Of a DNA stretch of 60,695 nucleotides, positions 16,287-25,604 are shown piece by piece (within the stretch, counting starts at the first letter, position 1; each line of letters begins with the position of its first letter). The stretch covers positions 1 to 60,695 of the forward strand of contig JAIOPP010000124.1 of the NCBI GenBank assembly GCA_021413845.1. The letters are read 5' to 3'. The position numbers and the translations under genes are program-made. Below the pieces are notes generated by a model. That model saw only the letters and a program-made list of their open reading frames with translations, made no database searches and was not told the origin of the DNA. The DNA comes from Planctomycetia bacterium (GTDB taxonomy: Bacteria > Planctomycetota > Planctomycetia > Pirellulales > PNKZ01).

Positions 16287-17642
16287 ATGCTCGAACTTGC
16301 CGACCAACTCGACGACATTCTCCCCGCGGCGCTGGAAGGGCGGATCGTGCGCACGATCGGCATGACGGCCGCTGCGGCGGGCTTTCCGGCTCCGGTCGGG
16401 GCGCTGGTCGAGATCCAACGGCATGCCGGTCCGCCGCTGGAGGCCGAAGTGATCGGCTTTCGCGACGACCTCACGCTGCTGTTCCCCTTCGCCGATCTCG
16501 CCGGGATTCGCCAGGGAGATCGGGTCCGACTGAAACGAACGAAGAACCTGCTGCGCGTCGGCGAACAGTTGCTCGGGCGGGTCATCGATGCCCGCGGTAT
16601 CGCGATCGATGGGCGGCCGCAACCGATGCTCAGCGATCGGGCTCCGCTCGATCGGAAACCGCCGAACCCCGTCGAACGTCCGCGAATCGACAAGCCGATC
16701 TCGACCGGCGTGCGCGTGATCGACGGCTTGCTCACCTGCGGACAAGGGCAGCGGATGGGGATCTTCGCCGGCTCGGGAGTCGGCAAGAGCGTGACGCTCG
16801 GCATGATGGCGAAGTACACGTCGGCCGATGTGAACGTGATCGCGCTGATCGGCGAACGAGGCCGAGAGTTGAACGAATTTCTTGAACGAGACCTCGGACC
16901 GCAAGGACGCGCGCGCAGCGTCGTCGTCGCGGCGACGAGCGATGAGCCGGCGCTGTTGCGCGTGCGGGCCGCCTTCGCGGCGACCGCCGTAGCGGAATGG
17001 TTTCGCGATCGCGGGAAGAACGTCCTGTTGATTATGGATTCGCTGACTCGGTTTGCCTTGGCCCAGCGCGAGATCGGTCTCGCGGCCGGCGAGCCTCCGA
17101 CGACGCGCGGCTTTCCGCCCTCAGTGTTTGCGCTGTTGCCGAAGCTCGTCGAACGGGCCGGGCGCACGAAGCAAGGGAGCATCACGGCGTTCTACTCCGT
17201 GCTCGTCGAAGGGGATGATGAAAACGAACCGATCGCCGACTGCGTGCGCGGCTTGCTCGACGGCCACACTTGGCTCTCGCGCAAGATCGCTTCGCGGAAT
17301 CATTATCCGGCGGTCGATGTGCTGGCGAGCTTGAGTCGGTTGATGAGCGAAGTCGCATCGCCCGAGCATCGCGACGCGGCGGGGATCGTGCGCGAGTTGA
17401 TGGCTTCGTATCGCGACAACGAAGACTTGATTTCGATCGGCGCCTATCGCAAAGGCTCGAACCGGACGATCGATCTGGCGATCGAGATGCAAGAAATCAT
17501 CAACACGTTTTTGAAACAAGAAGTGTCGGAGTCGTGTACGGTCGCGCAAGCGCAGCAGTTGCTCGCGCAGATCAAGCAAATTTGCCAGCAGAAGGTCAAA
17601 GCGGCGGTCGGAAACGAACCGGCCGCGGTTGGAAGTCGTTAA
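16287..17642 (+). CDS. fliI: Flagellum-specific export ATPase FliI
   Basis: FliI is the hexameric ATPase that unloads substrates at the flagellar export gate. Walker A reads GIFAGSGVGKSVT (residues ~158-170), the Walker B region is KNVLLIMDSLTRFALAQREI, and the signature RGFPPSVFALLPKLVERAG follows. Its 451 residues match the family; the sequence is clearly FliI/YscN rather than an F1 beta subunit. It lies between fliH and fliJ as usual. There is no visible Shine-Dalgarno sequence because of the heptamer array upstream. Confidence 0.97.
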   Translation: MLELADQLDDILPAALEGRIVRTIGMTAAAAGFPAPVGALVEIQRHAGPPLEAEVIGFRDDLTLLFPFADLAGIRQGDRVRLKRTKNLLRVGEQLLGRVIDARGIAIDGRPQPMLSDRAPLDRKPPNPVERPRIDKPISTGVRVIDGLLTCGQGQRMGIFAGSGVGKSVTLGMMAKYTSADVNVIALIGERGRELNEFLERDLGPQGRARSVVVAATSDEPALLRVRAAFAATAVAEWFRDRGKNVLLIMDSLTRFALAQREIGLAAGEPPTTRGFPPSVFALLPKLVERAGRTKQGSITAFYSVLVEGDDENEPIADCVRGLLDGHTWLSRKIASRNHYPAVDVLASLSRLMSEVASPEHRDAAGIVRELMASYRDNEDLISIGAYRKGSNRTIDLAIEMQEIINTFLKQEVSESCTVAQAQQLLAQIKQICQQKVKAAVGNEPAAVGSR

Positions 17643-17690
17643 AGGTTTTAGTCCGAAAATACGTCGTATTGAGCCGGATCGTCGAGTTTT

Positions 17691-18137
17691 ATGGCTGCGT
17701 TTAAGTTTCGCTTACAGACGTTGGTACGCATCCGCGAGGGAGCTCGCGACGAGCGGCGCGAGCAATTAGCCGAAGTGCTGCGCATCGACGAAGCGCTGCA
17801 GGCGCAGCTTACCGACTTAGAGCGCGACCGGCATCAAGCGCGACGAGAACAGACGTTCGGAGTCGGGCGAGTCGACGTCGATCGGATGCTCGGAATGCAG
17901 CGCTACGAAGCGCTCCTCATTGCCGAAATCGAACACGTGCAAAGGCAGCGCACGAAAGTGGGCGAAGAGTTGGAACGCCGCCGGCTGGCGCTCTTGGAAG
18001 CCGATCGCGAGGTGCGCGTGTTGGAGAAGCTGCGCGAAGTCCGCCTGGCGGAGTATCGCGCGGAGACGGCGGTAGCGGAAATGAAAGTCACCGATGAAGC
18101 GGCGGCGAGATGCGTCGGAGAGGAGTTCGATCGATGA
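17691..18137 (+). CDS. fliJ: Flagellar export protein FliJ
   Basis: FliJ is a small coiled-coil protein that sits in the FliI ring like the gamma subunit of an F-type ATPase. The 148 residues start FKFRLQTLVRIREGARDERREQLAEVL, the typical FliJ N-terminus, and remain highly charged and helical throughout. Its stop overlaps the next start by ATGA. Confidence 0.9.
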   Translation: MAAFKFRLQTLVRIREGARDERREQLAEVLRIDEALQAQLTDLERDRHQARREQTFGVGRVDVDRMLGMQRYEALLIAEIEHVQRQRTKVGEELERRRLALLEADREVRVLEKLREVRLAEYRAETAVAEMKVTDEAAARCVGEEFDR

Positions 18138-18817
18138 ACAAACTCTTTAACGGCTTGGCATCGCTCGTCATCTATCTCTTGGTAGGGCAAGCGCTGGCGG
18201 TGTTGGTCCTCTTCGGCGTCGTTGCGCTGAAGGGAGGCTTCTCGCACGACAAGCTCCGGCAGATTATGGCCGTCATTCAAGGAGTCGATCTACTCGCGCT
18301 GCGCGAAGGGGTCGAAGAGGATCGCACGAAGGATCATAGCGAACAACTCTCGTTAGCCGATATTGCCGAGGCCCGCGCGAGAAAGTCGCGCGATCTCGAG
18401 CTTCGCGAACAAGAATTGCGTAATCAATTGGCGCGCGCGACGTCGATGCAAAGAGTAGTAGCCGACGATACGGAGCGCTATCAACGGATGACGGCCGACT
18501 TCGAAACGCGGCTCAAGATGTTGCGCGAGGGAACCATCGCGGCGAGTTTGGAGAATGCCCGCCTGCTGCTGGAGAGCGTGAAGCCGAAGCAAGCGAAAGA
18601 GCAACTGCAAAAGATGCTCGACGGCGGCGAGATGAAGCAAGCGGTCTCGCTTTTGTCGGGCATGCCGATCGAGAAACGCGCGAAGATCGTGGCGGAGTTT
18701 AAGAACGAAAAAGAGTCGGAAGAATTGGCCGAGATGCTCCGCTTGATTCGCGCCGGCGAACCGGAAGTGACCGTGATCGACGAGACCGCGAAGCAGATCA
18801 AACAGCAAGGAACATGA
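18134..18817 (+). CDS. MotE-like flagellar protein
   Basis: The 227-residue protein has one N-terminal membrane helix (residues ~8-30), a long charged coiled coil (about 60-145) and a C-terminal domain (MLDGGEMKQAVSLLSGMPIEKRAKIVAEFKNEKESEELAEML in part, about 165-215) resembling the MgtE N-terminal superhelical fold found in MotE. MotE-family proteins in other bacteria act as periplasmic chaperones for motility proteins. The gene is coupled by ATGA overlaps to fliJ before it and fliK after it. Start 18134 is preferred over an ATG 24 bases upstream because AGGAG precedes it. Confidence 0.7.
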   Translation: MNKLFNGLASLVIYLLVGQALAVLVLFGVVALKGGFSHDKLRQIMAVIQGVDLLALREGVEEDRTKDHSEQLSLADIAEARARKSRDLELREQELRNQLARATSMQRVVADDTERYQRMTADFETRLKMLREGTIAASLENARLLLESVKPKQAKEQLQKMLDGGEMKQAVSLLSGMPIEKRAKIVAEFKNEKESEELAEMLRLIRAGEPEVTVIDETAKQIKQQGT

Positions 18818-20652
18818 CGTCGCGGCCTGACCGTCGGTCGAGCCGCGCGGAACGAAGAACATCTTTAGAGTCGTCCCCCAGAGTTGACTTCGAGAAGACG
18901 AGGAAGCTTGTGCCTTTCGCCATAGAACCGACCGCATCGCCTGCCTTGGAAATCCCTGCGCCGATCGTCTCGACACCGTCGTCGAACGAGCGAGCGACGG
19001 GCTCGGTGCCGTCGTTTCAGGACCATCTCGAACGGGCCGGCCGCACGCCCGACGCACGCCGCGACGAACCGTCATCGTCGGAGTCGCGTGCCGAACGGAA
19101 CGAGCGCGACGATCGTCGCGATGCAGCTTCCGCAAGTAGCGACCAAGCGGGAGAGCGCGCCGAGGCCGAGCGCCGCGAAGAACGGACGGACCCGACTCCG
19201 AGAAACGACGGAGACGCGACCGAGCCGCAGAAAGACAACGCCGAGAAAGCAAGCAAGGACGCTCCTCCGAAAGTCGACGGGAAAAAGAAGCACGGCTCGT
19301 CCGATCGACATCATGAGAAGAAGAAGGGGGAAGATACGACCGGAGTGGCCGTCGTCGCTGCGGCGGTCGTACAAGAGCCCGCGGCGAAAGATACAGTGTC
19401 GAAAGACGAAGTGACGCTGACAGAAGCGGGCCCCGAAGCAGACGCCGCCGCGGCTGCCATTGCCGAAGCGGCCCGAGCGGCAGCGAAAGAGACCGCGAAG
19501 CCGACGGTAGCGATCGCAGGTAAAGGTCGTCACGTCGATCCTACGAAAGCAACTGCTACGAAAGCGGTCGTGTCGGAAGAAGACGCAGTGAAGGCCAAGG
19601 CTGAGCAAGCAACCGCCGCAGCTGAGCAGAATGCGACGAAAGAAACGCCGGAAGTCGATCCTGCCGTCGTGGCTACGGCTGCGCCGGTCGTGTCGGAGTT
19701 GAGCAGCACGCAGACTCCGAAAAAATCCGATAAGAACGTGAAGCCGGCCGCTGCGACCGCGGAGACGACCGTAACAACGGAAGCGGTTGCCGAGGTCGCG
19801 ACGACGGAAGCTCCGCAACCGACTGCCGAAGCGAAAGCCGCGACCGACGCGCCGGCGAGCAAGCCGGAGAAGACGGAAGAAAAGCACGACGGTGCCGGCA
19901 AGAACGAAGCGGCTTCGACCGCGGCGACCTTCGCCGCGCAGTTGTCGAGTGCCGTCGAGGCGACGACGTCGACCAACGGCGCAACGACGACGGCCGTCGC
20001 ACAGGATGCCGCGGCAAGCATCGATGCGGCTTCTGCGGCAACGACGCCATCGGCCGGAAGGACGGACAATTCGACCGGCACGACGACGAAGCTCAGTCCC
20101 GATCGAGTGGCGACGAACGAAACGTTTCGGGCGGCGTTGTCTACCGAAACGGCTGCGGCCCGTGCGACGGGAAGCGACGTCGAGCAAAGCGGCGGCTTGT
20201 CGACCGCCGATCGCGCCAGGTTCGTGCAACGTGTGGCGCGTGCCGTGCGCACGACGCACGAGCGTGGGGGCGAGTTGCAGATTCGCTTGAGCCCGCCGGA
20301 GCTCGGCCAGTTGCGGTTGCAGGTGCAGATGACCGACGGAACCCTTTCGGCGCGGATCGAGGCGGAGACTCCGCAAGCGAAGCAACTGCTGACCGAAAAC
20401 CTCGGCGTGTTGCGCGATCGGCTGGCGGAACAGAACGTACGCGTCGAGCGGATCGACGTCGAATTGATGAACACCGGCAACGGCGGCTCGCCGAACATGC
20501 AGGATCGGCGCAACGATCCTCCGCAAGAATCGCTCCGCCGCGGCTTCGGCACGGCGCCGCGCGGCGCCGACACGGTCGATGCCGGAGCGGCCGACCCGCG
20601 CGCAAGCGGTACTACGCCGACGACCGCCGGGCGGCTCAACGTCGTGATCTAA
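18814..20652 (+). CDS. fliK: Flagellar hook-length control protein FliK
   Basis: FliK measures the growing hook and flips the export gate to late substrates. The first ~430 residues are low-complexity Ala/Thr/Glu/Lys-rich sequence, as expected of the flexible ruler part. The C-terminal domain (about 470-550) shows the conserved pattern LQIRLSPPELGQLRLQV, then QLLTENLGVLRDRLAEQNVRVE. At 612 residues it is on the long side, in keeping with a long hook. The start overlaps the previous stop (ATGA). A later start cannot be excluded. Confidence 0.9.
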   Translation: MTSRPDRRSSRAERRTSLESSPRVDFEKTRKLVPFAIEPTASPALEIPAPIVSTPSSNERATGSVPSFQDHLERAGRTPDARRDEPSSSESRAERNERDDRRDAASASSDQAGERAEAERREERTDPTPRNDGDATEPQKDNAEKASKDAPPKVDGKKKHGSSDRHHEKKKGEDTTGVAVVAAAVVQEPAAKDTVSKDEVTLTEAGPEADAAAAAIAEAARAAAKETAKPTVAIAGKGRHVDPTKATATKAVVSEEDAVKAKAEQATAAAEQNATKETPEVDPAVVATAAPVVSELSSTQTPKKSDKNVKPAAATAETTVTTEAVAEVATTEAPQPTAEAKAATDAPASKPEKTEEKHDGAGKNEAASTAATFAAQLSSAVEATTSTNGATTTAVAQDAAASIDAASAATTPSAGRTDNSTGTTTKLSPDRVATNETFRAALSTETAAARATGSDVEQSGGLSTADRARFVQRVARAVRTTHERGGELQIRLSPPELGQLRLQVQMTDGTLSARIEAETPQAKQLLTENLGVLRDRLAEQNVRVERIDVELMNTGNGGSPNMQDRRNDPPQESLRRGFGTAPRGADTVDAGAADPRASGTTPTTAGRLNVVI

Positions 20653-20720
20653 ACGAACCGAAGCTCAACCGTGAACAACCAACGAACTCACTCGAATCCG
20701 ATAACCAACGAGGCACACGA

Positions 20721-21158
20721 ATGGCTACCGATACCAGCGTCGGCTCCGGCACGACACCGAAGGTCGATCGCTCGAAGCTGCCGCAGCAAGTCGACAAGTT
20801 CAACAATTTGAAGTCGGAAGACTACATCAAGCTGATGGTCTCGGAACTTCAAAACCAAGATCCGTTGAACCCGATGGACAATGCGCAGATGTTGCAGCAG
20901 GTGAGCCAGATTTCGAGCATTCAATCGACGAATAACTTGTCGACGACGTTGAACTCGGTGTTGCTCGGCCAAAATCTTTCGAGCGTCGGCTCGTTGATCG
21001 GCAAAGGAGTGATCGGCATCACCGACGCCGGAACGGCCGTGCAAGGGATCGTCGATAGCGCATCGATCGTCGACGGCAAGCCGTATCTCAACGTGCCGAA
21101 GGCCGATGGTACGTCGTTGGATCAAGTCTCGCTCTCGAATATTTCGCAGGTTCTTTAA
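20721..21158 (+). CDS. flgD: Flagellar hook cap protein FlgD
   Basis: FlgD caps the growing hook and helps FlgE polymerise. The conserved N-terminal block SEDYIKLMVSELQNQDPLNPMDNAQMLQQVSQISSIQSTNNL is present in outline (residues ~33-75, ends EDYIKLM and STNNL). At 145 residues it is shorter than the ~230 of enteric FlgD: the C-terminal Tudor/FN3 pair is mostly missing, and only a short beta segment (VIGITDAGTAVQGIVDSASIV) remains. CGAGG precedes the start. The hook gene follows. Confidence 0.92.
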   Translation: MATDTSVGSGTTPKVDRSKLPQQVDKFNNLKSEDYIKLMVSELQNQDPLNPMDNAQMLQQVSQISSIQSTNNLSTTLNSVLLGQNLSSVGSLIGKGVIGITDAGTAVQGIVDSASIVDGKPYLNVPKADGTSLDQVSLSNISQVL

Positions 21159-21257
21159 ACGCAAGAATGCCCGACGGACGCAACGGTCGGACGATGCCGG
21201 GGCAGCATCGCAAATTCCTTCACACTTAACTTCGTCGCTCGATAAAGGGGCCAGATC

Positions 21258-23684
21258 ATGGGCTTGTCTTCGGTATTCAATACGGCCGTCACCGGTTTGC
21301 AGGCGAGCGAAACGATGATCGACGTCGCAGGCAACAACGTCGCGAACTCGAACACGATCGGCTTCAAGAAGTCGGAAGCGTTGTTTTCGACGCAGTTCTT
21401 GCAGACGTTGGGGCTCGGCTCCGCACCGTCCGACGGCACCGGCGGTACGAACCCACGCCAGATCGGCCTCGGTACGCAGGTACAAGCGATTCGTCCCGAC
21501 TTCACGCAAGGAACGATCGCGATCAGTTCCAATCCCTCGGACTTGGCGCTCCAGGGAGACGGGTTCTTCATCGTGCGCAGCTCGAGCGGTGAGCAACTCT
21601 ATACGCGCAACGGTAAGTTCGAGTTGAACTCGCAGAGCGAGCTCGTTTCGGCAGGGGGCGAGCGCTTGCTCGGCTTCGGCATCGACGACAATTACCAAAT
21701 TCAATCGACGACGCTGCAGTCGTTGACGATCCCGTTGGGTTCCGCGGCGGTCGCGAAGCCGACTGAGAACGTATATCTGCAAGGGACCTTGACGCCGACC
21801 GGAGCCGTTGCCGAGGCGGACAAGGGTGAGATCATCGCCTCGCGCGTCTTCAGCGACGGCTCGAAGGGCTACCCGACCACTTCGCCGAGCACTTCGATCG
21901 TGAATCTGCCGTCGACCGGCGCCGGCGCCGTTCCCGGCACCACTCCCGGCTCGATTCCCGACGGCACTTATCGCTACAAGTTCGTTTATGTAGACGCTAG
22001 CGGGAACGAGTCGACCGCTTCCACCCCGATCGGGCCGTTTACGGTTACCAACCCCACGACCAACTCGGTCGATCTCACGCTTCCGGCCGCGCCGTTGGGC
22101 TATACGACGACGCGTATCTACCGCACGGACGACACCACCTCGCCGTTTACTTACGACAAGATCGCGGACATCGCGGGCACGTCGACCGCTTACACCGATA
22201 TCGCGGCTGCGGGCACCACGCCGCCGCTCACGGAAAGCGGCCTGATCGCCGGAGCGAGCTACAGCTACTACGTCACTTGGTACAACTCGCTCACCGGCCA
22301 AGAGAGCCGGCCGGTGTCTTCGATCGGTGCGCAAACCATCGGTGCAGATGGTCAGAAGATCGCACTGACGAACATCCCTCAACCTCCCACGGTCGCGCCG
22401 CCGGCATCTCCCGAATACGACCAGGTGCGCATCTATCGCAGCCTGGGAGACACATCGAACCAGCCGACCGAGCAATTCCGCCTCACGTTGCCGACCGGTT
22501 TCTCAGGCACGACCTATATCGACGGACAAAGCGATGCGTCGATCAACAACGATCTGAATAAGATCAATCTCGACGGACCCCCGATTTCGCTCACTACCTC
22601 GCTGAAAGACTTGGTCTATCTCGACGGCTCCAGCTACGTGCATGCGTTTCAGCCCGGCGCTACGTTTCAAGACGGCACCTTTACGTTCACGGGCCGCAAG
22701 GGAGATCGGGCGTTGACTGCCAAATCGTTGGCGATCGATGCGACGACGAACGTGCAAGACCTCGCCGACTTCATGGAAGAGGAAATGGGCATTCAGGCGA
22801 TCAGCGGCAACGAAGGAGGGAGCATCACTCCCGATAGTCGACTGCAATTCATCGGCAACACGGGTGCCGACAACAAGTTGGAAATTCGTCTCTCGGGCAT
22901 GCAGTTCACGCCGACCGGATCGACATCGACTTCTCAGGTGAACATGGCTTATACGTCGACGCAAGCAGCGACGGGCCAAAGCGCCGTGGCCGACTTCGTC
23001 GCTTACGACTCGCTGGGCATCGCCGTGAACGTGCGCGTGACGACCGTCTTGGAATCGCGCACCGGTACGGAAACCGTTTACCGTTGGTTCGCCGACTCCG
23101 GCGACAACGATCCGCGCGTCGGCAACAACATCGCGGTCGGTTCGGGCACGATCAAGTTCGACGGCGAAGGAAAGTTCATCTCGGCGTCCAACTCTTCCGT
23201 CGCGATCTCGCGCGAGCACATTCCTTCGACTTCGCCGATGGAATTCGAACTCGACTTCACGCAAATCTCGGGGCTTTCGGCTACGAAGAGCACCCTCTCG
23301 GCCACGCGCCAAGATGGTTTCCCGCCCGGCAAGTTGACCAGCTATTTGATCGGTGAAGACGGCAAGATTCGCGGCGTGTTCGACAACGGAACCGAACGGG
23401 ATCTGGGCCAGATCGTGTTGGCTCGCTTCGCCAATCCGTCGGGCCTCGAACAACGGGGTCAGAATCTCTACAGCTCCGCGGTCAACTCCGGGTTGCCGGT
23501 TACTGGCAAGCCGGGCGATCAAGGAATCGGCACCGTCGTGTCGGGCGCGGTCGAGCAATCGAATACCGACATCAGCAAGAGCCTCATCGACCTGATCTCG
23601 GCATCGACGCAGTATCGGGGCAACGCGCGCGTCATCACGGCTGCGCAACAGCTGCTCGACGAACTTCTGAACTTGCGCCGGTAG
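21258..23684 (+). CDS. flgE: Flagellar hook protein FlgE with inserted FN3-like domains
   Basis: FlgE forms the hook. The N-terminal axial signature (SSVFNTAVTGLQASETMIDVAGNNVANSNTIGFKKS, in part) and the C-terminal one (GAVEQSNTDISKSLIDLISASTQYRGNARV, in part) are intact. The protein has 808 residues against ~400 in enterics. Residues ~215-430 hold two similar segments: each has a Y-x-Y-x-V/T-W/Y core strand, then an ARIYR or VRIYR strand pair and a T-x-Y-x-D ending. These look like two FN3/Ig-like domains placed in the surface-exposed middle. A Ser/Thr/Gly-rich hook domain follows. AAGGGG precedes the ATG. Confidence 0.94.
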   Translation: MGLSSVFNTAVTGLQASETMIDVAGNNVANSNTIGFKKSEALFSTQFLQTLGLGSAPSDGTGGTNPRQIGLGTQVQAIRPDFTQGTIAISSNPSDLALQGDGFFIVRSSSGEQLYTRNGKFELNSQSELVSAGGERLLGFGIDDNYQIQSTTLQSLTIPLGSAAVAKPTENVYLQGTLTPTGAVAEADKGEIIASRVFSDGSKGYPTTSPSTSIVNLPSTGAGAVPGTTPGSIPDGTYRYKFVYVDASGNESTASTPIGPFTVTNPTTNSVDLTLPAAPLGYTTTRIYRTDDTTSPFTYDKIADIAGTSTAYTDIAAAGTTPPLTESGLIAGASYSYYVTWYNSLTGQESRPVSSIGAQTIGADGQKIALTNIPQPPTVAPPASPEYDQVRIYRSLGDTSNQPTEQFRLTLPTGFSGTTYIDGQSDASINNDLNKINLDGPPISLTTSLKDLVYLDGSSYVHAFQPGATFQDGTFTFTGRKGDRALTAKSLAIDATTNVQDLADFMEEEMGIQAISGNEGGSITPDSRLQFIGNTGADNKLEIRLSGMQFTPTGSTSTSQVNMAYTSTQAATGQSAVADFVAYDSLGIAVNVRVTTVLESRTGTETVYRWFADSGDNDPRVGNNIAVGSGTIKFDGEGKFISASNSSVAISREHIPSTSPMEFELDFTQISGLSATKSTLSATRQDGFPPGKLTSYLIGEDGKIRGVFDNGTERDLGQIVLARFANPSGLEQRGQNLYSSAVNSGLPVTGKPGDQGIGTVVSGAVEQSNTDISKSLIDLISASTQYRGNARVITAAQQLLDELLNLRR

Positions 23685-23730
23685 GTCGACGTTTTCCGAA
23701 TAGCCGACTTCGACGAAGAGACCTTTTACG

Positions 23731-23991
23731 ATGATCAAAGTGACGAACCTCAGCGGCGAACCGTTTTTGCTCAATGCGGAACTGATCCGCTACGTCGAAG
23801 CTCGGCCCGACACGTTCATTACCTTGTTGCAGGGAGAGCGCATCGTCGTGCGCGAAACGATGGACGAAGTGTTGCATCTGACGCTCGACTATCAACGCTC
23901 GAAGCATTTCGTGCCGCTGCGTCGACACGCCGCCGCTTCCGCGACCGGCGAGTTCGAACTGCCGCCCCTGTTCGATGAGGCGGCCGCTTGA
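23731..23991 (+). CDS. flbD: FlbD-family flagellar protein
   Basis: This small cytoplasmic protein (86 residues) matches the FlbD (Pfam FlbD, not the Caulobacter regulator of that name) family: start MIKVTNLSGEPFLLNAELIRYVEARPDTFITL in part, then GERIVVRETMDEVLHLTLDYQR. Its biochemical role is not established. It commonly sits between flgE and motA in many phyla, as here. A GAAGAGA sequence lies upstream. Confidence 0.88.
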   Translation: MIKVTNLSGEPFLLNAELIRYVEARPDTFITLLQGERIVVRETMDEVLHLTLDYQRSKHFVPLRRHAAASATGEFELPPLFDEAAA

Positions 23992-24012
23992 GTACCAGAA
24001 ACGTGGTGATCT

Positions 24013-24807
24013 ATGGATCCTAAAAAGCCCTACATCGACATCGCGTCGATCCTCGGCGTCGTCACCGCTTTGGCGGCGATGGTCTATGCGGTGCTTGCCG
24101 GCGGCGGCAGCGCGGGGGCGTTTATCGACTATCCCTCGTTGGCTTGCGTCGGCGGCGGCAGCATCGCTGCGCTCTTGATGTGTTATCCGCTGAAGAACGT
24201 AATGACGATCGGTAAGGTTTATAAAGTCGTCTTCGTCAATCAGTTGCCCGACGTTCCGGCTGTGATCGAGACGCTCGTGTCGCTGTCCGAAACGGCGCGT
24301 CGCGAAGGGTTGCTCGCGCTGGAGAATAAGATCGGCAGTCTGAAGGATCCGTTTATCGTGCTCGGTATTCAAATGGCGGTCGACGGCACTCGGCCCGAGA
24401 TCATCGAAGAGGTGCTGCGAACGGAAATCGAATCGAAGGCGATGCGCCATAGCGTCGGCAAGGGGCTGATCGATCAGCTCGGAAAGTACGGTCCGGCGTT
24501 CGGAATGATCGGCACGCTGTTGGGGCTCGTGATCATGCTCGGCAATATGTCCGATCCGAATTCGATCGGGCCGGGAATGGCCGTGGCCTTGCTGACGACG
24601 CTCTACGGTGCGCTCTTGGCGAATGCGATCTGTCTGCCGTTTGCCGAAAAGCTCAACTTTCTCAACAAGCAAGAATTGCTGGCGATGGAGATCGTGCTGA
24701 AGGGAATCATGGCGATCCAGTCGGGCGACAACCCGCGCGTCATCCAGCAGAAGCTCAATATGTATTTGCCGCCGAAGGCCCGAACCCGCGGCTTCAAAGC
24801 GGCGTGA
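24013..24807 (+). CDS. motA: Flagellar stator protein MotA
   Basis: MotA forms the proton- or sodium-driven stator with MotB. There are four membrane segments (near residues 7-30, 34-54, 157-180 and 188-210), with the large cytoplasmic loop between the second and third. That loop holds ARREGLLALE, which carries the conserved Arg and Glu that act on FliG. At 264 residues the length is normal. It is followed 26 bases later by motB. Confidence 0.96.
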   Translation: MDPKKPYIDIASILGVVTALAAMVYAVLAGGGSAGAFIDYPSLACVGGGSIAALLMCYPLKNVMTIGKVYKVVFVNQLPDVPAVIETLVSLSETARREGLLALENKIGSLKDPFIVLGIQMAVDGTRPEIIEEVLRTEIESKAMRHSVGKGLIDQLGKYGPAFGMIGTLLGLVIMLGNMSDPNSIGPGMAVALLTTLYGALLANAICLPFAEKLNFLNKQELLAMEIVLKGIMAIQSGDNPRVIQQKLNMYLPPKARTRGFKAA

Positions 24808-24833
24808 GCGCCGGGAAATCGAGATGACCGCGT

Positions 24834-25511
24834 ATGGCGTTTCAAGAAGACCCGCCGGCAAGCTTGCCCGATTGGTTCGTCACCTACGGCGACATGATGT
24901 CGCTCTTGCTGACGTTCTTCATCATGCTCGTTTCGATGAGCGAACTGAAAACCGATAGCCGCGTATTGTCGGCCGTCGATGCGCTGCAGAAGCAATTCGG
25001 CAACGACAAGGAAAACGTACCGGGTGCCGCACGCCAAAGGGGCGCGAAAGTCGAAGCACCGCTCGGCCCGAACGCACTCGTGCAAGGTCTGCGACCGGGT
25101 CGGCAAGTGATGGCCGGCGGCACGATTCTGTTCGACGAAAACGTCGTCGCGCCGACGGACGACGAGGTTGCGAAGTTGCGGCTCATTGCCGAGCAGTTTC
25201 AAGGCAAAGCGCAGATGATCGAGATCCGCGGCCACACCTCGCGCCGGCCGTTGCCCAAAGACTCGCAGTTGACCGACCATTGGGATTTGGCCTTCGCCCG
25301 CTGTCGGGAAGTGCAGACCCGGCTCGAAGGGATGGGCATCGACCCGAAACGGATCCGGCTCTCGCTTTCGGCCGGAAACGAGCCGGTTTACAGCGGCGAC
25401 GACTACTTGCGCCGCAAAGCCAACTCGCGCGTCGAGGCGTTTCTATTGAACGAATATGCCAGTGATTACGAAAATGCCGACGGCGCAGCCCCCAGCGACG
25501 TCAAACCCTAA
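24834..25511 (+). CDS. motB: Flagellar stator protein MotB
   Basis: MotB anchors the stator to peptidoglycan. The N-terminal segment PDWFVTYGDMMSLLLTFFIML holds the ion-binding Asp (GDMM, residue ~22). A plug-like linker follows, then an OmpA-like peptidoglycan-binding domain (about 110-215) with IRGHTSRRP and the NSRVEAFLL motif. With 225 residues it is slightly short. Whether protons or sodium are used cannot be read off safely. Confidence 0.95.
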   Translation: MAFQEDPPASLPDWFVTYGDMMSLLLTFFIMLVSMSELKTDSRVLSAVDALQKQFGNDKENVPGAARQRGAKVEAPLGPNALVQGLRPGRQVMAGGTILFDENVVAPTDDEVAKLRLIAEQFQGKAQMIEIRGHTSRRPLPKDSQLTDHWDLAFARCREVQTRLEGMGIDPKRIRLSLSAGNEPVYSGDDYLRRKANSRVEAFLLNEYASDYENADGAAPSDVKP

Positions 25512-25604
25512 GCGAGCGGCGCGGACGATTCCGTAAGCTAGAGTTGTTTCGGAAAGCGTCGATCGGTGACGTGATGGCGTAGTTTTTTCGAGCGGTAAAC
25601 GGTT

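Noticed and set aside
20688-22475. Long minus-strand frames opposite fliK, flgD and flgE (also 12687-14447 and 23635-24861)
   Set aside because: They overlap well-identified flagellar genes and have shadow-type composition (many Arg, His, Asp) and no recognisable domain.
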